This document shows, piece by piece, positions 1 through 9,800 of a stretch of 64,000 nt of DNA. Both the position numbers and the translations under genes were made by a program. Location: contig CANQXP010000003.1 of assembly GCA_947627885.1 (NCBI GenBank), forward strand, positions 1-64,000. Reading direction: 5' to 3'. Numbering within the stretch: position 1 is the first letter of the stretch; every line of letters begins with the position of its first letter. The stretch comes from an uncultured Rikenella sp. (GTDB lineage: Bacteria; Bacteroidota; Bacteroidia; Bacteroidales; Rikenellaceae). The notes below the pieces were generated by a model that saw only the letters and a program-made list of their open reading frames with translations, was not told the origin of the DNA and did not search any database.

Positions 1-1
1 C

Positions 2-1888
2 TATCATTGGCTGACCGAGGTGCTGCGGGGGCGGTACGGGTTCCGGGGCTACGTGGTGTCGGACAGCGATGCGGTGGAGTACCTGTACTCCAAGCATTTC
101 ACGGCGGCAGATATGAAGGAGGCGGTGCGGCAGGCGGTCGAGGCGGGCCTCAATGTGCGGTGCACGTTCCGCTCGCCGGATTCGTTCATCGTGCCGCTGC
201 GCGAGCTGGTCAAGGAGGGGGCGTTGAGCGAAGAGGTGATCGACGACCGGGTGCGGGACATCCTGCGCGTCAAATTCTTGTGCGGCTTGTTCGACAATCC
301 GTATCGCAACGACCTGAGAGCATCGGACGCGGAGGTGTGCAGCGAGGCGAACGAGGCGGTGGCGAAGCAGATTTCGCTGGAATCCATTGTGCTTTTGAAA
401 AACGAGGCGAATACGCTGCCGGTCAGTCGTGACAGCGTGCGGCGCATTGCGGTGATCGGGCCGAATGCGACGGCGACGGACTTCGTCACGGCGCGCTACG
501 GCCCCAATGCGGTGGAACCGGTGAGCGTGCTGGACGGCATCCGTGCGGCCGCGGGGAGTGCCGAGGTGGTTTACGCCAAAGGGTGCGAGCTGGTGGGCGA
601 CAATTGGCCGGATTCCGAGCTGATGGACTATCCGCTGACACAGCAGGAAAAGGATAGTATTGCGCGGGCGTATGATGTGGCTTCGCAGGCAGATGTGGTG
701 GTGATGGTGCTGGGCGGCGGGACACGCACCTGCGGCGAGAACAAGTCGCGGTCGAGCCTCGACCTGCCGGGGCGGCAACAGCAACTGTTGGAAGCGATTA
801 CGCCTCTCAGGGAAAAGGGTAAAAAGGTCGTTTTGGTGCTCATCAACGGGCGACCGCTCTCCATCAACTGGGCGGACAAGTATGTGCCGGCGATCGTGGA
901 GGTGTGGTATCCGGGGCAGCACGGGGGGACGGCGGTGGCCGAGGTGCTGTTCGGCGACTACAATCCGGGCGGCAAGCTGACGGTGACGTTTCCGCGCAGC
1001 GTAGGGCAGATCCCGTTCAATTTCCCGACGCTGCCTTCGGCGCAGAGCGATTCGTGGGGAGCGAATGGGCCGAAAAGCCACCGCGCGAGGGTCAACGGAG
1101 CGTTGTATCCGTTCGGCTTCGGTCTGAGTTATACTACGTTTGCATACAGCGATCTGGAGCTGTCGGACACGGTCATCACGCCGCATCAGGGGCTGACGGT
1201 TTCGTGCACGGTGACCAATACGGGCAAGCGTGCGGGGGACGAAGTGGTGCAACTTTACCTGCACGACAAGGTCGCTTCGGTGATGGCCTACGAGAAGGTG
1301 TTGAGCGGTTTCGAGCGGGTGCACCTGGCTCCGGGCGAAAGCAAACGAGTGGAGTTCAAACTCTATCCGCGCGACCTGGAGATCCTCGACCTGCATTACA
1401 AATGGACGGTGGAGCCGGGCGATTTTACGGTGATGGTCGGTGCTTCGTCGGAGGATATCAAGCTAAAGCGTGATTTCACGGTCGTGGAGGCGGGGCGTCT
1501 GCTGGAGATGCGCGCGAGCGAACGGAAAGGTTCGCTGGCGTCGAAAGTGTCGGCCAGCATCGACGACGACAAGGCGGCCAACACGGTGGACGGCAACCTC
1601 AACACGGTGTGGGATGGGACTCCGAATCAGTACATAACGTATGAGCTTCGCAGCGGGGCCAAGCCGACGTCGATCGGGATCGCCTGGGACGAAGGAGCGC
1701 CGGTGGAGTTCGAGATCCAGCTTTCGAGCGGCGGCGGATTGTTCATTCCGGTGTGGCGCGGAAAGAGCCGCCTCAATAACGGTTCGATGGAAACCTATAC
1801 CTTCGACGGGGCGACGTCGAGCGACCTGCGTATCCTGATCCTGAACGGCAAAGGGCGGATCAAGGAGGTGAAACTGGACGAACTTTAG
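2..1888 (+). CDS. Glycoside hydrolase family 3 beta-glucosidase-like protein, 5' truncated by window edge
   Basis: Open frame continues to the window start (YHWLTEVLRGRYGFRGYVVSDSDAVEYL); GH3 C-terminal and fibronectin III-like motifs (GDEVVQLYLHD, PFGFGLSYTTF); discoidin-like tail. Confidence 0.9.
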   Translation, partial: YHWLTEVLRGRYGFRGYVVSDSDAVEYLYSKHFTAADMKEAVRQAVEAGLNVRCTFRSPDSFIVPLRELVKEGALSEEVIDDRVRDILRVKFLCGLFDNPYRNDLRASDAEVCSEANEAVAKQISLESIVLLKNEANTLPVSRDSVRRIAVIGPNATATDFVTARYGPNAVEPVSVLDGIRAAAGSAEVVYAKGCELVGDNWPDSELMDYPLTQQEKDSIARAYDVASQADVVVMVLGGGTRTCGENKSRSSLDLPGRQQQLLEAITPLREKGKKVVLVLINGRPLSINWADKYVPAIVEVWYPGQHGGTAVAEVLFGDYNPGGKLTVTFPRSVGQIPFNFPTLPSAQSDSWGANGPKSHRARVNGALYPFGFGLSYTTFAYSDLELSDTVITPHQGLTVSCTVTNTGKRAGDEVVQLYLHDKVASVMAYEKVLSGFERVHLAPGESKRVEFKLYPRDLEILDLHYKWTVEPGDFTVMVGASSEDIKLKRDFTVVEAGRLLEMRASERKGSLASKVSASIDDDKAANTVDGNLNTVWDGTPNQYITYELRSGAKPTSIGIAWDEGAPVEFEIQLSSGGGLFIPVWRGKSRLNNGSMETYTFDGATSSDLRILILNGKGRIKEVKLDEL

Positions 1889-1945
1889 GATTCAGCGGGC
1901 ATGATCGAACGGGCGGGACATCCGGGAATGGGTGCCCCGCCCTTG

Positions 1946-2551
1946 CTATTTCGGGAGCCGGTATTCCCGGCGGAATGTGTAGTAGACCGTGCGCGAGACG
2001 TTGAAGGTACGGCAGATATGGTTCACTGTGCGTCCCTGCCGGAGCATGGCGGCAATCTGGTGGCGGTTGTCGATCAGGATGCGTTGCTTGACGTTGCTGC
2101 CTTGTGGCCTGCCGATGTGTATGCCTTCGGCCCTGCGCAGGGCGAGGGCCTCTTTGGTGCGCATGGACATCAGGTTGTGCTCTATCTCGGCCACCAGTCC
2201 GAATGCGAAAGCGAGGACTTTGCTATTGATGCTGTTGTCGAACGCGTAACCGTCTTTGGTGCTGTAGAGGATGATGTTTTTTTCGAGGCACCGGCCCATG
2301 ATGGACATGATCTCGGTGAGGGTGCGGCTCAGGCGCGAAATCTCGGTGACGATCAGCGTGTCGCCGCTGTTCATCCGGCGGAGCAGGGGGCCGAGCTTGC
2401 GGTCTTTGTTCTGCGTTTTTCCACTGACCGTCTCGGTTACCCACCGATCGATCGTCAGGTTGCGCGATTCGGCGAATTTTCTGATTTCTTCTTTCTGGTT
2501 TTCAATGTGTTGCTTTTCGGTGCTGACTCTCAGGTAGGCGATTACAGGCAT
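1946..2551 (-). CDS. Serine recombinase / DNA invertase (Mpi-like)
   Basis: Catalytic N-terminus MPVIAYLRVSTEKQ, SRLSR motif, GRPQGS linker and C-terminal HTH; start taken as MPVIAYLRVS rather than the track's longer start (2632). Confidence 0.88.
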   Translation of the reverse strand: MPVIAYLRVSTEKQHIENQKEEIRKFAESRNLTIDRWVTETVSGKTQNKDRKLGPLLRRMNSGDTLIVTEISRLSRTLTEIMSIMGRCLEKNIILYSTKDGYAFDNSINSKVLAFAFGLVAEIEHNLMSMRTKEALALRRAEGIHIGRPQGSNVKQRILIDNRHQIAAMLRQGRTVNHICRTFNVSRTVYYTFRREYRLPK

Positions 2552-2655
2552 AGGTTCACGGATTAGTGGAAAAATGATGCTCAAAGTAAAAAATATGACA
2601 GATAATATTATAGCTCTATCGGTCTTTTCCATGACGATTTACCTGTGTCGAAAAG

Positions 2656-2817
2656 CGTTCGTTTAAATGAACACTTCAAAGACAATGAAATACGAACCAT
2701 GATTTATGACAGAAACCGAATCGTATCTGCCAGAAAGCTAATAAATTAGTCATAAAAATATAAGGGATTTAAATATTATGATTATCTTTGTTTCAGCCAG
2801 TTATATATAAACGAACG
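2656..2817. promoter_or_regulatory. Candidate invertible promoter segment flanked by 10-bp inverted repeats
   Basis: CGTTCGTTTA at 2656-2665 and TAAACGAACG at 2808-2817 are exact reverse complements; a TATCTTTG -7-like box lies inside at 2783-2790; adjacent to a serine invertase. Confidence 0.5.
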
Positions 2818-2877
2818 TTTATTTGACAGGTTTATCTATGTAACTGGTTGTTTGTTAATTTGTTACATAGTAGTTTT

Positions 2878-3510
2878 ATGAAAGAGGACAAAAATGGCAT
2901 TATCCGGGGTTATTTCCGTCCTAAATCGGGAGCGGACGACCTGCAAGGGGGAATTACGGCGCTCGTGGAAACCGGAGTAGCGAGCGGAAATCTGTTTTTC
3001 GAGCAGGAAGGAACGGCTGAATTGGAGCGGCTGCTCGGTTTACTTGAAAAGGGCGATACGATTGTCGTGTTGCGGTTACGGGATATCTGCCGGAATATCG
3101 GCGAGCTTTTCGGACTGGTGCGCCGGTTGTTGTTGCAGGGAGTGGTTTTGAAATCACTGGGCGAGCCGTGGTTCCGCCTGTCGGGGGATATGATGCAGGA
3201 TGCGGCGCTGTATGAATTGATCAGCCATCTTTATGACCTTTCGTGTTGTTTGGGAGGGGAGGTATCGACGGCTGTCCCTGCGGCCCGCAAACCGGTAGGG
3301 CGTCCGCGGGGTATTCGGGCGGACTATCGCAAAAAGCTGGAGGCGGCTCTCAAACTTTACACGGAACGCAGCGAACTGTCGGTCGCGGAAATTTGCGGAA
3401 CGGTGGGGCTGAACCAGCGGACTTTCTACCGCTATCTCGACCAGCAGGGTTTCCGGGTGGTGCACCGGCCGAAAGGGCGTAAGGCTAAACAGAGTGCCCG
3501 GACTTCGTAG
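2878..3510 (+). CDS. Recombinase-like HTH protein with degenerate catalytic motifs
   Basis: IIRGYFRPKS in place of YLRVS; GDTIVVLRLRD..; GRPRGI linker; HTH LSVAEICGTVGLNQRTFYRYL; ORF track start 2848, internal ATG at 2878. Confidence 0.6.
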   Translation: MKEDKNGIIRGYFRPKSGADDLQGGITALVETGVASGNLFFEQEGTAELERLLGLLEKGDTIVVLRLRDICRNIGELFGLVRRLLLQGVVLKSLGEPWFRLSGDMMQDAALYELISHLYDLSCCLGGEVSTAVPAARKPVGRPRGIRADYRKKLEAALKLYTERSELSVAEICGTVGLNQRTFYRYLDQQGFRVVHRPKGRKAKQSARTS

Positions 3511-3540
3511 AACCGGGCACTTTCCAGGCTCCGGCCGGAA

Positions 3541-4104
3541 CTATTTCCGGTCGAAAAACGGGTTTTTCCCCGTTGCGCTGACCGGGATGGCGAGGATAGC
3601 CCGGCAGCCCGGCAGCAGCTCCATCGCCAGGGCCGCCACGCCCGCCGAATACATCACGCGGCAGTCGGCCCGGCGGTCGGCCGCCACCGATACGGCCGAA
3701 CCGACAGCGATGCCCAGGTCGTTCGTGTTGAAAGCGCAGGGGGCCAGCGGCGCTTGCCGGGCTTTGTCCGCGCAGGTGGGAAAACCGCACCAGCCGCAGT
3801 TCAGGTCCATCACGGCATAGCGGGTTCCGATCAGCACCACGGCTCCGGCCTGACGGATATTTTCCCCGTCGCGGGCGAAGAAACCCCGCCCCGGTGTTTC
3901 GCTCATCTCCTTGAGTTTGTCCGAAAGGCGTGCGATATCCGCGCCGGTGAGCATGGCGATTTCGAGGTGGTCGATGCCGCGCGCCTTGGGGGCCGTGCGT
4001 GTGGCGTTCATCATCAGGGCGGCTGTCTGCCGCAGTGTTTCGTTGCGTGTATCGTTTTGCGTTTCGATCATGGCTGGTGGTTTTTGATTGTTTTCCGAAC
4101 TCAA
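3541..4104 (-). CDS. DUF2148-type ferredoxin domain protein
   Basis: Cys-rich motif LNCGWCGFPTCADKA and PCAFNTNDLGIAVGSAV. Confidence 0.7.
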   Translation of the reverse strand: MSSENNQKPPAMIETQNDTRNETLRQTAALMMNATRTAPKARGIDHLEIAMLTGADIARLSDKLKEMSETPGRGFFARDGENIRQAGAVVLIGTRYAVMDLNCGWCGFPTCADKARQAPLAPCAFNTNDLGIAVGSAVSVAADRRADCRVMYSAGVAALAMELLPGCRAILAIPVSATGKNPFFDRK

Positions 4105-4137
4105 ATGTACTGAAAAGTTATCGCATCCGGGTATCGG

Positions 4138-5739
4138 TCAGGTCGCGTCTTTTTTGGCGTATTCCGACAACTCGCAGCCGTAGGTCTCGGCCAGGTAATC
4201 GTCCAGCTCCTCGGCTTTGAAAGCCAGTCCGGTAATATTCTTCTTGACTTGGTCGGCATAGCCGGAAAAGAGGTCCGAAATGTGGATCCGGTAAGCGACA
4301 TAGATTTGGTTGTCCTCGATGCCCAGTTTGTAAGGCCGCAGGTCTTCGCTCACCAGATAGGTCAGGACGGGTTCCAGCTCTTTTTTCGGTAGCACGTTGA
4401 TCGGCGAGGTGCAAAAGAGGTAGCTCCGCCGGTAGACGAACAGCCGGATCTCCGGGCTGCCTTTGTGGAATTTCCACGCCTCCGGCCCTACGCGGGCCAG
4501 CATCGGATCGACCCCCATGTCGGCGATCGCCGCCTCGCAGAACATAGTCAGGTCGGTCAGCGTCCTCTCTTTGAAGATAGTTTCCGGCAGTTTGTCGTCG
4601 CGCTGGAGATCGAACCGGCCGGTGTCCGGCTCTCCTTCCATGATCTTTTTCATTGCAGCGTGCAGGATCGGGGCCGCTTCTTCCCACGGCATGGCCGAGG
4701 TGCGGCGTAATGCCTCCGAAACAATTGCGTTCACGTCGTCCTGCACGTTGTCGTAGTAATACATTTCGTAGAATTTATAGACGATCATCACGCAGCAGGC
4801 CATTGCGTCGCCTGAGTTGAGGGCGGCGGTGGCGTTGTCGAAGGTCTTTTCGAAATTGTCCTGTATGTTTTTGAGGTTTGAGCGGCTTTTGTCCGATACA
4901 AATGTTTCGACGAAATAGAGGTCTTCAGCCAGTTGTTCCCGGCTGATACCTGCGATTTTCTGCACCGCCTCTTTGCCCCTGGCGATCACCTCCTGGATCG
5001 GAATGTCTTCGCGGTCGTGTTCGCCGACCGCCTTTTTCAGCTCGTTGAGCAGCTGTCCCTGCGGATGGGCGGAATAGACGATCGCCAGCAGGGCGCTGGC
5101 GATCACGTTCCAGGCGTAACCGTATTTCTGTTCGGATTCGAACCCTTTCACGGCGTCGAGGCATTCCGTGCAAGTCTGTTGTATCTCGTTGTAGATGCGC
5201 TCCACGGTTTCGGCGTCGTAAGGTTTCACCTCCGGCTCGCAGATGCGTTGTGCGCCGTATTTATTGACGAATTCGTCGTAAAAGAGGTTGCTCGTGCGGC
5301 AGATTTCGTAAAGGAGGTCGTAGACTTTGTCCGGATGGGTCAGCGCAAGCGGGCAGTCGTAGGTGAAATGGAACTGTCCGTCGCGAAGCAGGATACAGGA
5401 GAGGTCGAGTACGTTGGTATTTAGCCCGGCGATCTGTCGCAGCAGCGGAATCCGGCCTTTTTCCGGGAGCCCCAGGAAAGGGGCGTCGATCTCCAGCCGG
5501 TTGCCGTTTATCCGAATGCCGACGATGACCGAGCCGTGGGGCACTTTGAATTCCGTTCCCGCAGGATTGCCGTATCTGGCGCGAAGCTCCGGATCGATAT
5601 AGTCGAGCAGCGCATGGAGCGCGGCGGTGTATTCGCCTTTTTCGAAGTGTTCGAGGCTGCGGTCGTAAGCCTCCGGGTCGATCCGGCTCGCGGTGGAGGC
5701 GACGGTCGGGGCATGGTAGGTGAGTGTCTGTTTGATCAT
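4138..5739 (-). CDS. Conserved hypothetical protein (533 aa)
   Basis: Long ORF with coding-like composition; family not recognised. Confidence 0.75.
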   Translation of the reverse strand: MIKQTLTYHAPTVASTASRIDPEAYDRSLEHFEKGEYTAALHALLDYIDPELRARYGNPAGTEFKVPHGSVIVGIRINGNRLEIDAPFLGLPEKGRIPLLRQIAGLNTNVLDLSCILLRDGQFHFTYDCPLALTHPDKVYDLLYEICRTSNLFYDEFVNKYGAQRICEPEVKPYDAETVERIYNEIQQTCTECLDAVKGFESEQKYGYAWNVIASALLAIVYSAHPQGQLLNELKKAVGEHDREDIPIQEVIARGKEAVQKIAGISREQLAEDLYFVETFVSDKSRSNLKNIQDNFEKTFDNATAALNSGDAMACCVMIVYKFYEMYYYDNVQDDVNAIVSEALRRTSAMPWEEAAPILHAAMKKIMEGEPDTGRFDLQRDDKLPETIFKERTLTDLTMFCEAAIADMGVDPMLARVGPEAWKFHKGSPEIRLFVYRRSYLFCTSPINVLPKKELEPVLTYLVSEDLRPYKLGIEDNQIYVAYRIHISDLFSGYADQVKKNITGLAFKAEELDDYLAETYGCELSEYAKKDAT

Positions 5740-5894
5740 GTCGGGGGAATTCCGTAAGTGCTAACAAATATAATTTTTTTTGCGGAAGCGGTCAGCCATT
5801 TGCCATATCCGGGCGTTAATTTATTTCAGGCGGAATTGGCCCTGGGTTTGATAGAAAATAGGTATATTGGCAGACATTTCGCAGGGTATTTATC

Positions 5895-6449
5895 ATGGAA
5901 TTAACAGAGGTGATCCGCAGGCGGCACAGTCCCCGCTCATTCAGTGACAGACCGGTTAGCGACGAGCAGTTGCGGCTTCTGTTCGAGGCCGCGCGGTGGG
6001 CACCGTCGGCCAATAACGAGCAGGAGTGGAGTTATTACTACGCTACTTCGGCCCATCCGGACACCCACAGGTTGCTGTGCGGCTGCCTGTTCGAGTCGAA
6101 CCGGATATGGGCGGAGAAAGCCCCGGTCATTCTGGTGTCGTGCGGGCGGAAAGTTTTTTCGTATAATGGCAAGCCGAACCGCCACTGGATGCACGATGTG
6201 GGGGCGGCGAATGTGTCGATGGCTTTGCAGGCGGCGGATCTGGGGCTGGTGTTGCACCAAATGGCGGGATTCAGCGTGGACCGGTGCGCCGAGATGCTGA
6301 GGCTGGATATGGAGGTGACGGAGCCGGTGACGATGATGGCGGTGGGCTATCCGGGCAATCCGGACGATTTGCCGGAAACCTTGCGCGAGAGGGAGTTGCA
6401 GCCGAGAACCCGCAAAGGAGTTGAAGAGTTCGTCTATGAATTGAAGTAG
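5895..6449 (+). CDS. Nitroreductase family protein
   Basis: RRRHSPRSFSDRPVSDEQLRLLFEAARWAPSANNEQEW motif. Confidence 0.88.
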   Translation: MELTEVIRRRHSPRSFSDRPVSDEQLRLLFEAARWAPSANNEQEWSYYYATSAHPDTHRLLCGCLFESNRIWAEKAPVILVSCGRKVFSYNGKPNRHWMHDVGAANVSMALQAADLGLVLHQMAGFSVDRCAEMLRLDMEVTEPVTMMAVGYPGNPDDLPETLRERELQPRTRKGVEEFVYELK

Positions 6450-6475
6450 TATCGGGTAAATTTTCTGCCGAAATT

Positions 6476-6506
6476 TTTGTCCGATTGGAAATTTTATCTA
6501 CTTTTG
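6476..6506 (+). promoter_or_regulatory. Bacteroidetes-type promoter for the tRNA-Lys pair
   Basis: TTTG at 6476-6479 (-33) and TACTTTTG at 6499-6506 (-7), spacing 19 bp. Confidence 0.6.
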
Positions 6507-6526
6507 CATTGCCGAAAGGAAAAAAT

Positions 6527-6599
6527 GCTTCTCTAGCTCAGTTGGTAGAGCACGACACTCTTAATGTTGGGGTCCAGGGTTCGAGCCCCTGGGGAAGCA
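6527..6599 (+). tRNA. tRNA-Lys(CTT)
   Basis: Cloverleaf: acceptor GCTTCTC/GGGAAGC, anticodon loop CTCTTAA, T-loop GTTCGAGCC. Confidence 0.95.
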
Positions 6600-6615
6600 C
6601 AAAATATTCGGCATC

Positions 6616-6688
6616 GATTCCGTAGCTCAGCTGGTAGAGCACAACACTTTTAATGTTGGGGTCCTGGGTTCGAGCCCCAGCGGGATCA
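6616..6688 (+). tRNA. tRNA-Lys(TTT)
   Basis: Cloverleaf: acceptor GATTCCG/CGGGATC, anticodon loop CTTTTAA. Confidence 0.93.
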
Positions 6689-6716
6689 CAGAAGCCACCT
6701 TTCGGGTGGCTTTTTT
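6673..6716 (+). repeat. attL: direct repeat covering tRNA-Lys 3' end and terminator
   Basis: AGCCCCAGCGGGATCACAGAAGCCACCTTTCGGGTGGCTTTTTT; near-identical copy at 16679-16722. Confidence 0.9.
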
Positions 6717-6966
6717 AGTGGTGCAAATCTGCCGTATATCTCTGTTTTTCAATTATTATCCGTTTTGTTCCACGAACGGCACTTTATCCGGGCGGTGTCG
6801 TAGGCAGCGGATTAAACCGGTTAAACCGTATCCTAAATCGTGGTACACGCTCCGAGGCCAGAAAGTGTACCATGGATAAGAGCATAAAGAACTGAAACGG
6901 TGTTTTTTGCATAGTAATCCGACAGCTTTCCGAAACTAAATTTGTCACCCTGAAAAACGGAAAGCT

Positions 6967-8214
6967 ATGGAAAGACGAACATTCAAAGTCACCTTCTTTT
7001 TACGTAAAGCCAGAATCGGCAAGAACGGACTGGCTCCCATTCTTGCCCGCATTACTACCAACCGACTGGTGCAGGACGTGTATATACAGTGTTCTACCGA
7101 CCCCGGCCGCTGGGACCAGACCAAAGAGCGTGCTACCGGAAAGAACCGGTATGCCAGCGAAGTGAATGCCTATCTGGACGATTATCGGGCCCGGATTATA
7201 TCTATCCGTAACGACCTGCTGAAAGAAGGTTACGAGGGTAATGCCGCGGAGATAAAATACCGTTTGCAGAATCCGGGCAAAGCCACGCGGATGTTTCTGG
7301 AGGAACTGTCCGCCTTTTGCGAAATGAAACAGATAGAGGTGGGCGTTTCGATTACCCAGCTCACCGCCAACAAATTCCACCTGATGCTCCGTTATATCCG
7401 GGAGTTCACCGCGGAGGAGTACGGCAAATCCGACATGCCGATAGGTGCCGTGAACTACGTCTATCTTCAGAAATTCCAATTATTCGTTCAGACCCGGCAC
7501 AACTGCCACCATAATGGAGCCGTCAATCTGCTCAAAACTTTACGTAGCTTCTTTGTCTATTGCATCCGGAACGAATGGATGGAAAAGAACCCGATGAAAT
7601 CCCTCAGCCTTCGGGAGGAGGTCACCGAAATGAAAGCCCACCTCACAAAAGAGGAATTGGAACGGATGCTTGCCAAAACGATGCCGAACGAACGGTTGGA
7701 GAGGGTACGGGACGTATTCGCCTTCTGCTGCCTGACCGGCCTCGCATTTACCGACGCCGACCATTTACGTGCCGAGGACATCGGACAGGACGAAGGCGGG
7801 AACTTCTGGATACACAAACCCCGACAGAAGACCGGCGTTATGAGCGTGATTCCACTGCTACCGATAGCCCATGGTATATTGGAAAAGTATGCGGACGATC
7901 CGGCCTGCCGCGAGAAAGGGAAACTGCTACCTGTCTGCTCGAACCAGCGTATGAACTCTTACCTGACGGAGCTGTCCGATATATGCCGGATAGACAAAAA
8001 ACTGACCACGCATTGCGCCCGGCACACTTTTGCCTGTGTAGCGCTGGACTATGGTATGCCTATCGACATTATCGCCAAAATCGGCCATACGAAAGTGAAC
8101 ATGACTCGCCATTATGCTCGACTGTCCGATGGGGCCGTGCTGCGGGAGATGACCCGGCTCGGCGAGCGGCTCGACCTGAAACCGGACACCGAGGCTCGGA
8201 TGGAGGCGGAATAA
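6967..8214 (+). CDS. Tyrosine recombinase (phage integrase family, Bacteroidetes SAM-like type)
   Basis: CCLTGLAFTDADHL, HCARHTFACVALDYGMPIDIIAKIGHTKVNMTRHYAR catalytic motifs. Confidence 0.93.
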   Translation: MERRTFKVTFFLRKARIGKNGLAPILARITTNRLVQDVYIQCSTDPGRWDQTKERATGKNRYASEVNAYLDDYRARIISIRNDLLKEGYEGNAAEIKYRLQNPGKATRMFLEELSAFCEMKQIEVGVSITQLTANKFHLMLRYIREFTAEEYGKSDMPIGAVNYVYLQKFQLFVQTRHNCHHNGAVNLLKTLRSFFVYCIRNEWMEKNPMKSLSLREEVTEMKAHLTKEELERMLAKTMPNERLERVRDVFAFCCLTGLAFTDADHLRAEDIGQDEGGNFWIHKPRQKTGVMSVIPLLPIAHGILEKYADDPACREKGKLLPVCSNQRMNSYLTELSDICRIDKKLTTHCARHTFACVALDYGMPIDIIAKIGHTKVNMTRHYARLSDGAVLREMTRLGERLDLKPDTEARMEAE

Positions 8215-8221
8215 AAAATGA

Positions 8222-8256
8222 AGGCACCTTGAGAGAGGTGCCTTCATTTTTGATAT
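8222..8256 (+). terminator. Intrinsic terminator after integrase
   Basis: GAAGGCACCT..AGGTGCCTTC hairpin followed by ATTTTTG. Confidence 0.8.
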
Positions 8257-8468
8257 TTGAGATATTCTAAGGATATTCGGGATATCTGCGTGGTTATCCT
8301 TCGTTTTCTCCAGTCACAAATATATCTCATATCGTTGGTTCAGTTTATAGCTTTCGCATCATGAGCGACTTGGAAACAATATAAATAGGCTTACATAATT
8401 TACCTTTTGTTGCGAGAAAGTTCTGTATAATGGTATATTTAGTATATTTACTGCAAATTTAAGGTTTC

Positions 8469-9800
8469 ATGTCACAACGTATCCAACATATAATTTCCGA
8501 AATAAAAGACCAATATCTCATAGAAGACTCTCTAAGGCCGTGGATTATAGGTTTTAGCGGAGGTAAAGACTCTACCGCGTTGTTACAGTTGGTATGGTAT
8601 GCTCTTTTGCAAATACCGGAAGACAAGCGGAAACGACAAATTCATGTCGTTTGCAATGACACTTTAGTTGAAAACCCTGTTATTCAGGATTATGTTAGGG
8701 ATGTATTAGCTAAAATATCGCGAGCATCTGTAGAGAAAGGTCTACCGGTTTACGTAGAACAGACTATACCTCGTTTGGAAGATACATTTTGGATTAATGT
8801 TATTGGGCGCGGTTATCCTGTGCCTAACAATGCATTTAGGTGGTGCACGGACAAAATGAAAATTAAGCCGACATCCAGATTTATATTAGAACAAGTGGAT
8901 GAGAATGGCGAGGCTATAATTTTAATCGGCACTCGAAGTTCGGAGAGCGCAACACGAGCAAGATCCATTAAAAAGCATCAAATTAAAGGGAAGCGGTTAA
9001 CTAAGCATCCACACCACCCCAATACATTCGTATATGCGCCAATCAAAGATCTATTTTTAGAAGAAGTCTGGTATATCATTAATGCGATGACTTCTCCTTG
9101 GGGTGCTGATAATTCTAAGTTATTTCAGATTTACTCTGATGCAAGTGCGGATGACTACGAGTGTCCTACAATGGTAACGGATAAAAGCCATAGCTCGTGT
9201 GGGCAAAGTCGATTCGGGTGTTGGACTTGTACCGTTGTGAAAGAAGATAAATCTTTAACAGCTCAGGTTGCAAAAGGACAAACTTGGTTACAACCATTAT
9301 TGGCATTGAGGACAAGTATGTTTGATGAAAGGAATATTTCAGAAAACCGCTTACCCACACGGAGAAATGGACAGACTGCTGTAAATGACGAAGGTCATAA
9401 CCAGGGAAATTACACTCCGAAATACAGAGCTAAACTTTTGGAGCAACTTCTATCTGCACAGCGAAAGATGCAGGAAGAACATCCGGAAATTGAACTAATC
9501 AATAATCAGGAATTGGTTGCTATTCAAGTAATATGGCATAGGGATTTATTGTTCGATTACAGAGTATCTGATATATACAACAGAGTTTACGAAAGAGAAT
9601 TTGAAATGAAAAAAGACGCCGAAAAAATACAGAAGGAAATAGACCTGCTTAAATCTGTATGTGAAAATCCGTCTGACTTTGATTTAATTCAGGAACTTCT
9701 CATTATGCAGAAGAACAAAGCTCTACTTAACAGGAAAAGAGGTCTGAAAGATGATATGGAACGAGTAATTGAAAAATACATTAACAGAGAGATTGCCTAA
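8469..9800 (+). CDS. dndC: DndC-like phosphorothioation ATP-pyrophosphatase/sulfurtransferase
   Basis: PP-loop SGGKDSTALLQL; RWCTDKMKI; SCGQSRFGCWTCTVV; first gene of a translationally coupled dndC-D-E-like operon. Confidence 0.9.
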   Translation: MSQRIQHIISEIKDQYLIEDSLRPWIIGFSGGKDSTALLQLVWYALLQIPEDKRKRQIHVVCNDTLVENPVIQDYVRDVLAKISRASVEKGLPVYVEQTIPRLEDTFWINVIGRGYPVPNNAFRWCTDKMKIKPTSRFILEQVDENGEAIILIGTRSSESATRARSIKKHQIKGKRLTKHPHHPNTFVYAPIKDLFLEEVWYIINAMTSPWGADNSKLFQIYSDASADDYECPTMVTDKSHSSCGQSRFGCWTCTVVKEDKSLTAQVAKGQTWLQPLLALRTSMFDERNISENRLPTRRNGQTAVNDEGHNQGNYTPKYRAKLLEQLLSAQRKMQEEHPEIELINNQELVAIQVIWHRDLLFDYRVSDIYNRVYEREFEMKKDAEKIQKEIDLLKSVCENPSDFDLIQELLIMQKNKALLNRKRGLKDDMERVIEKYINREIA

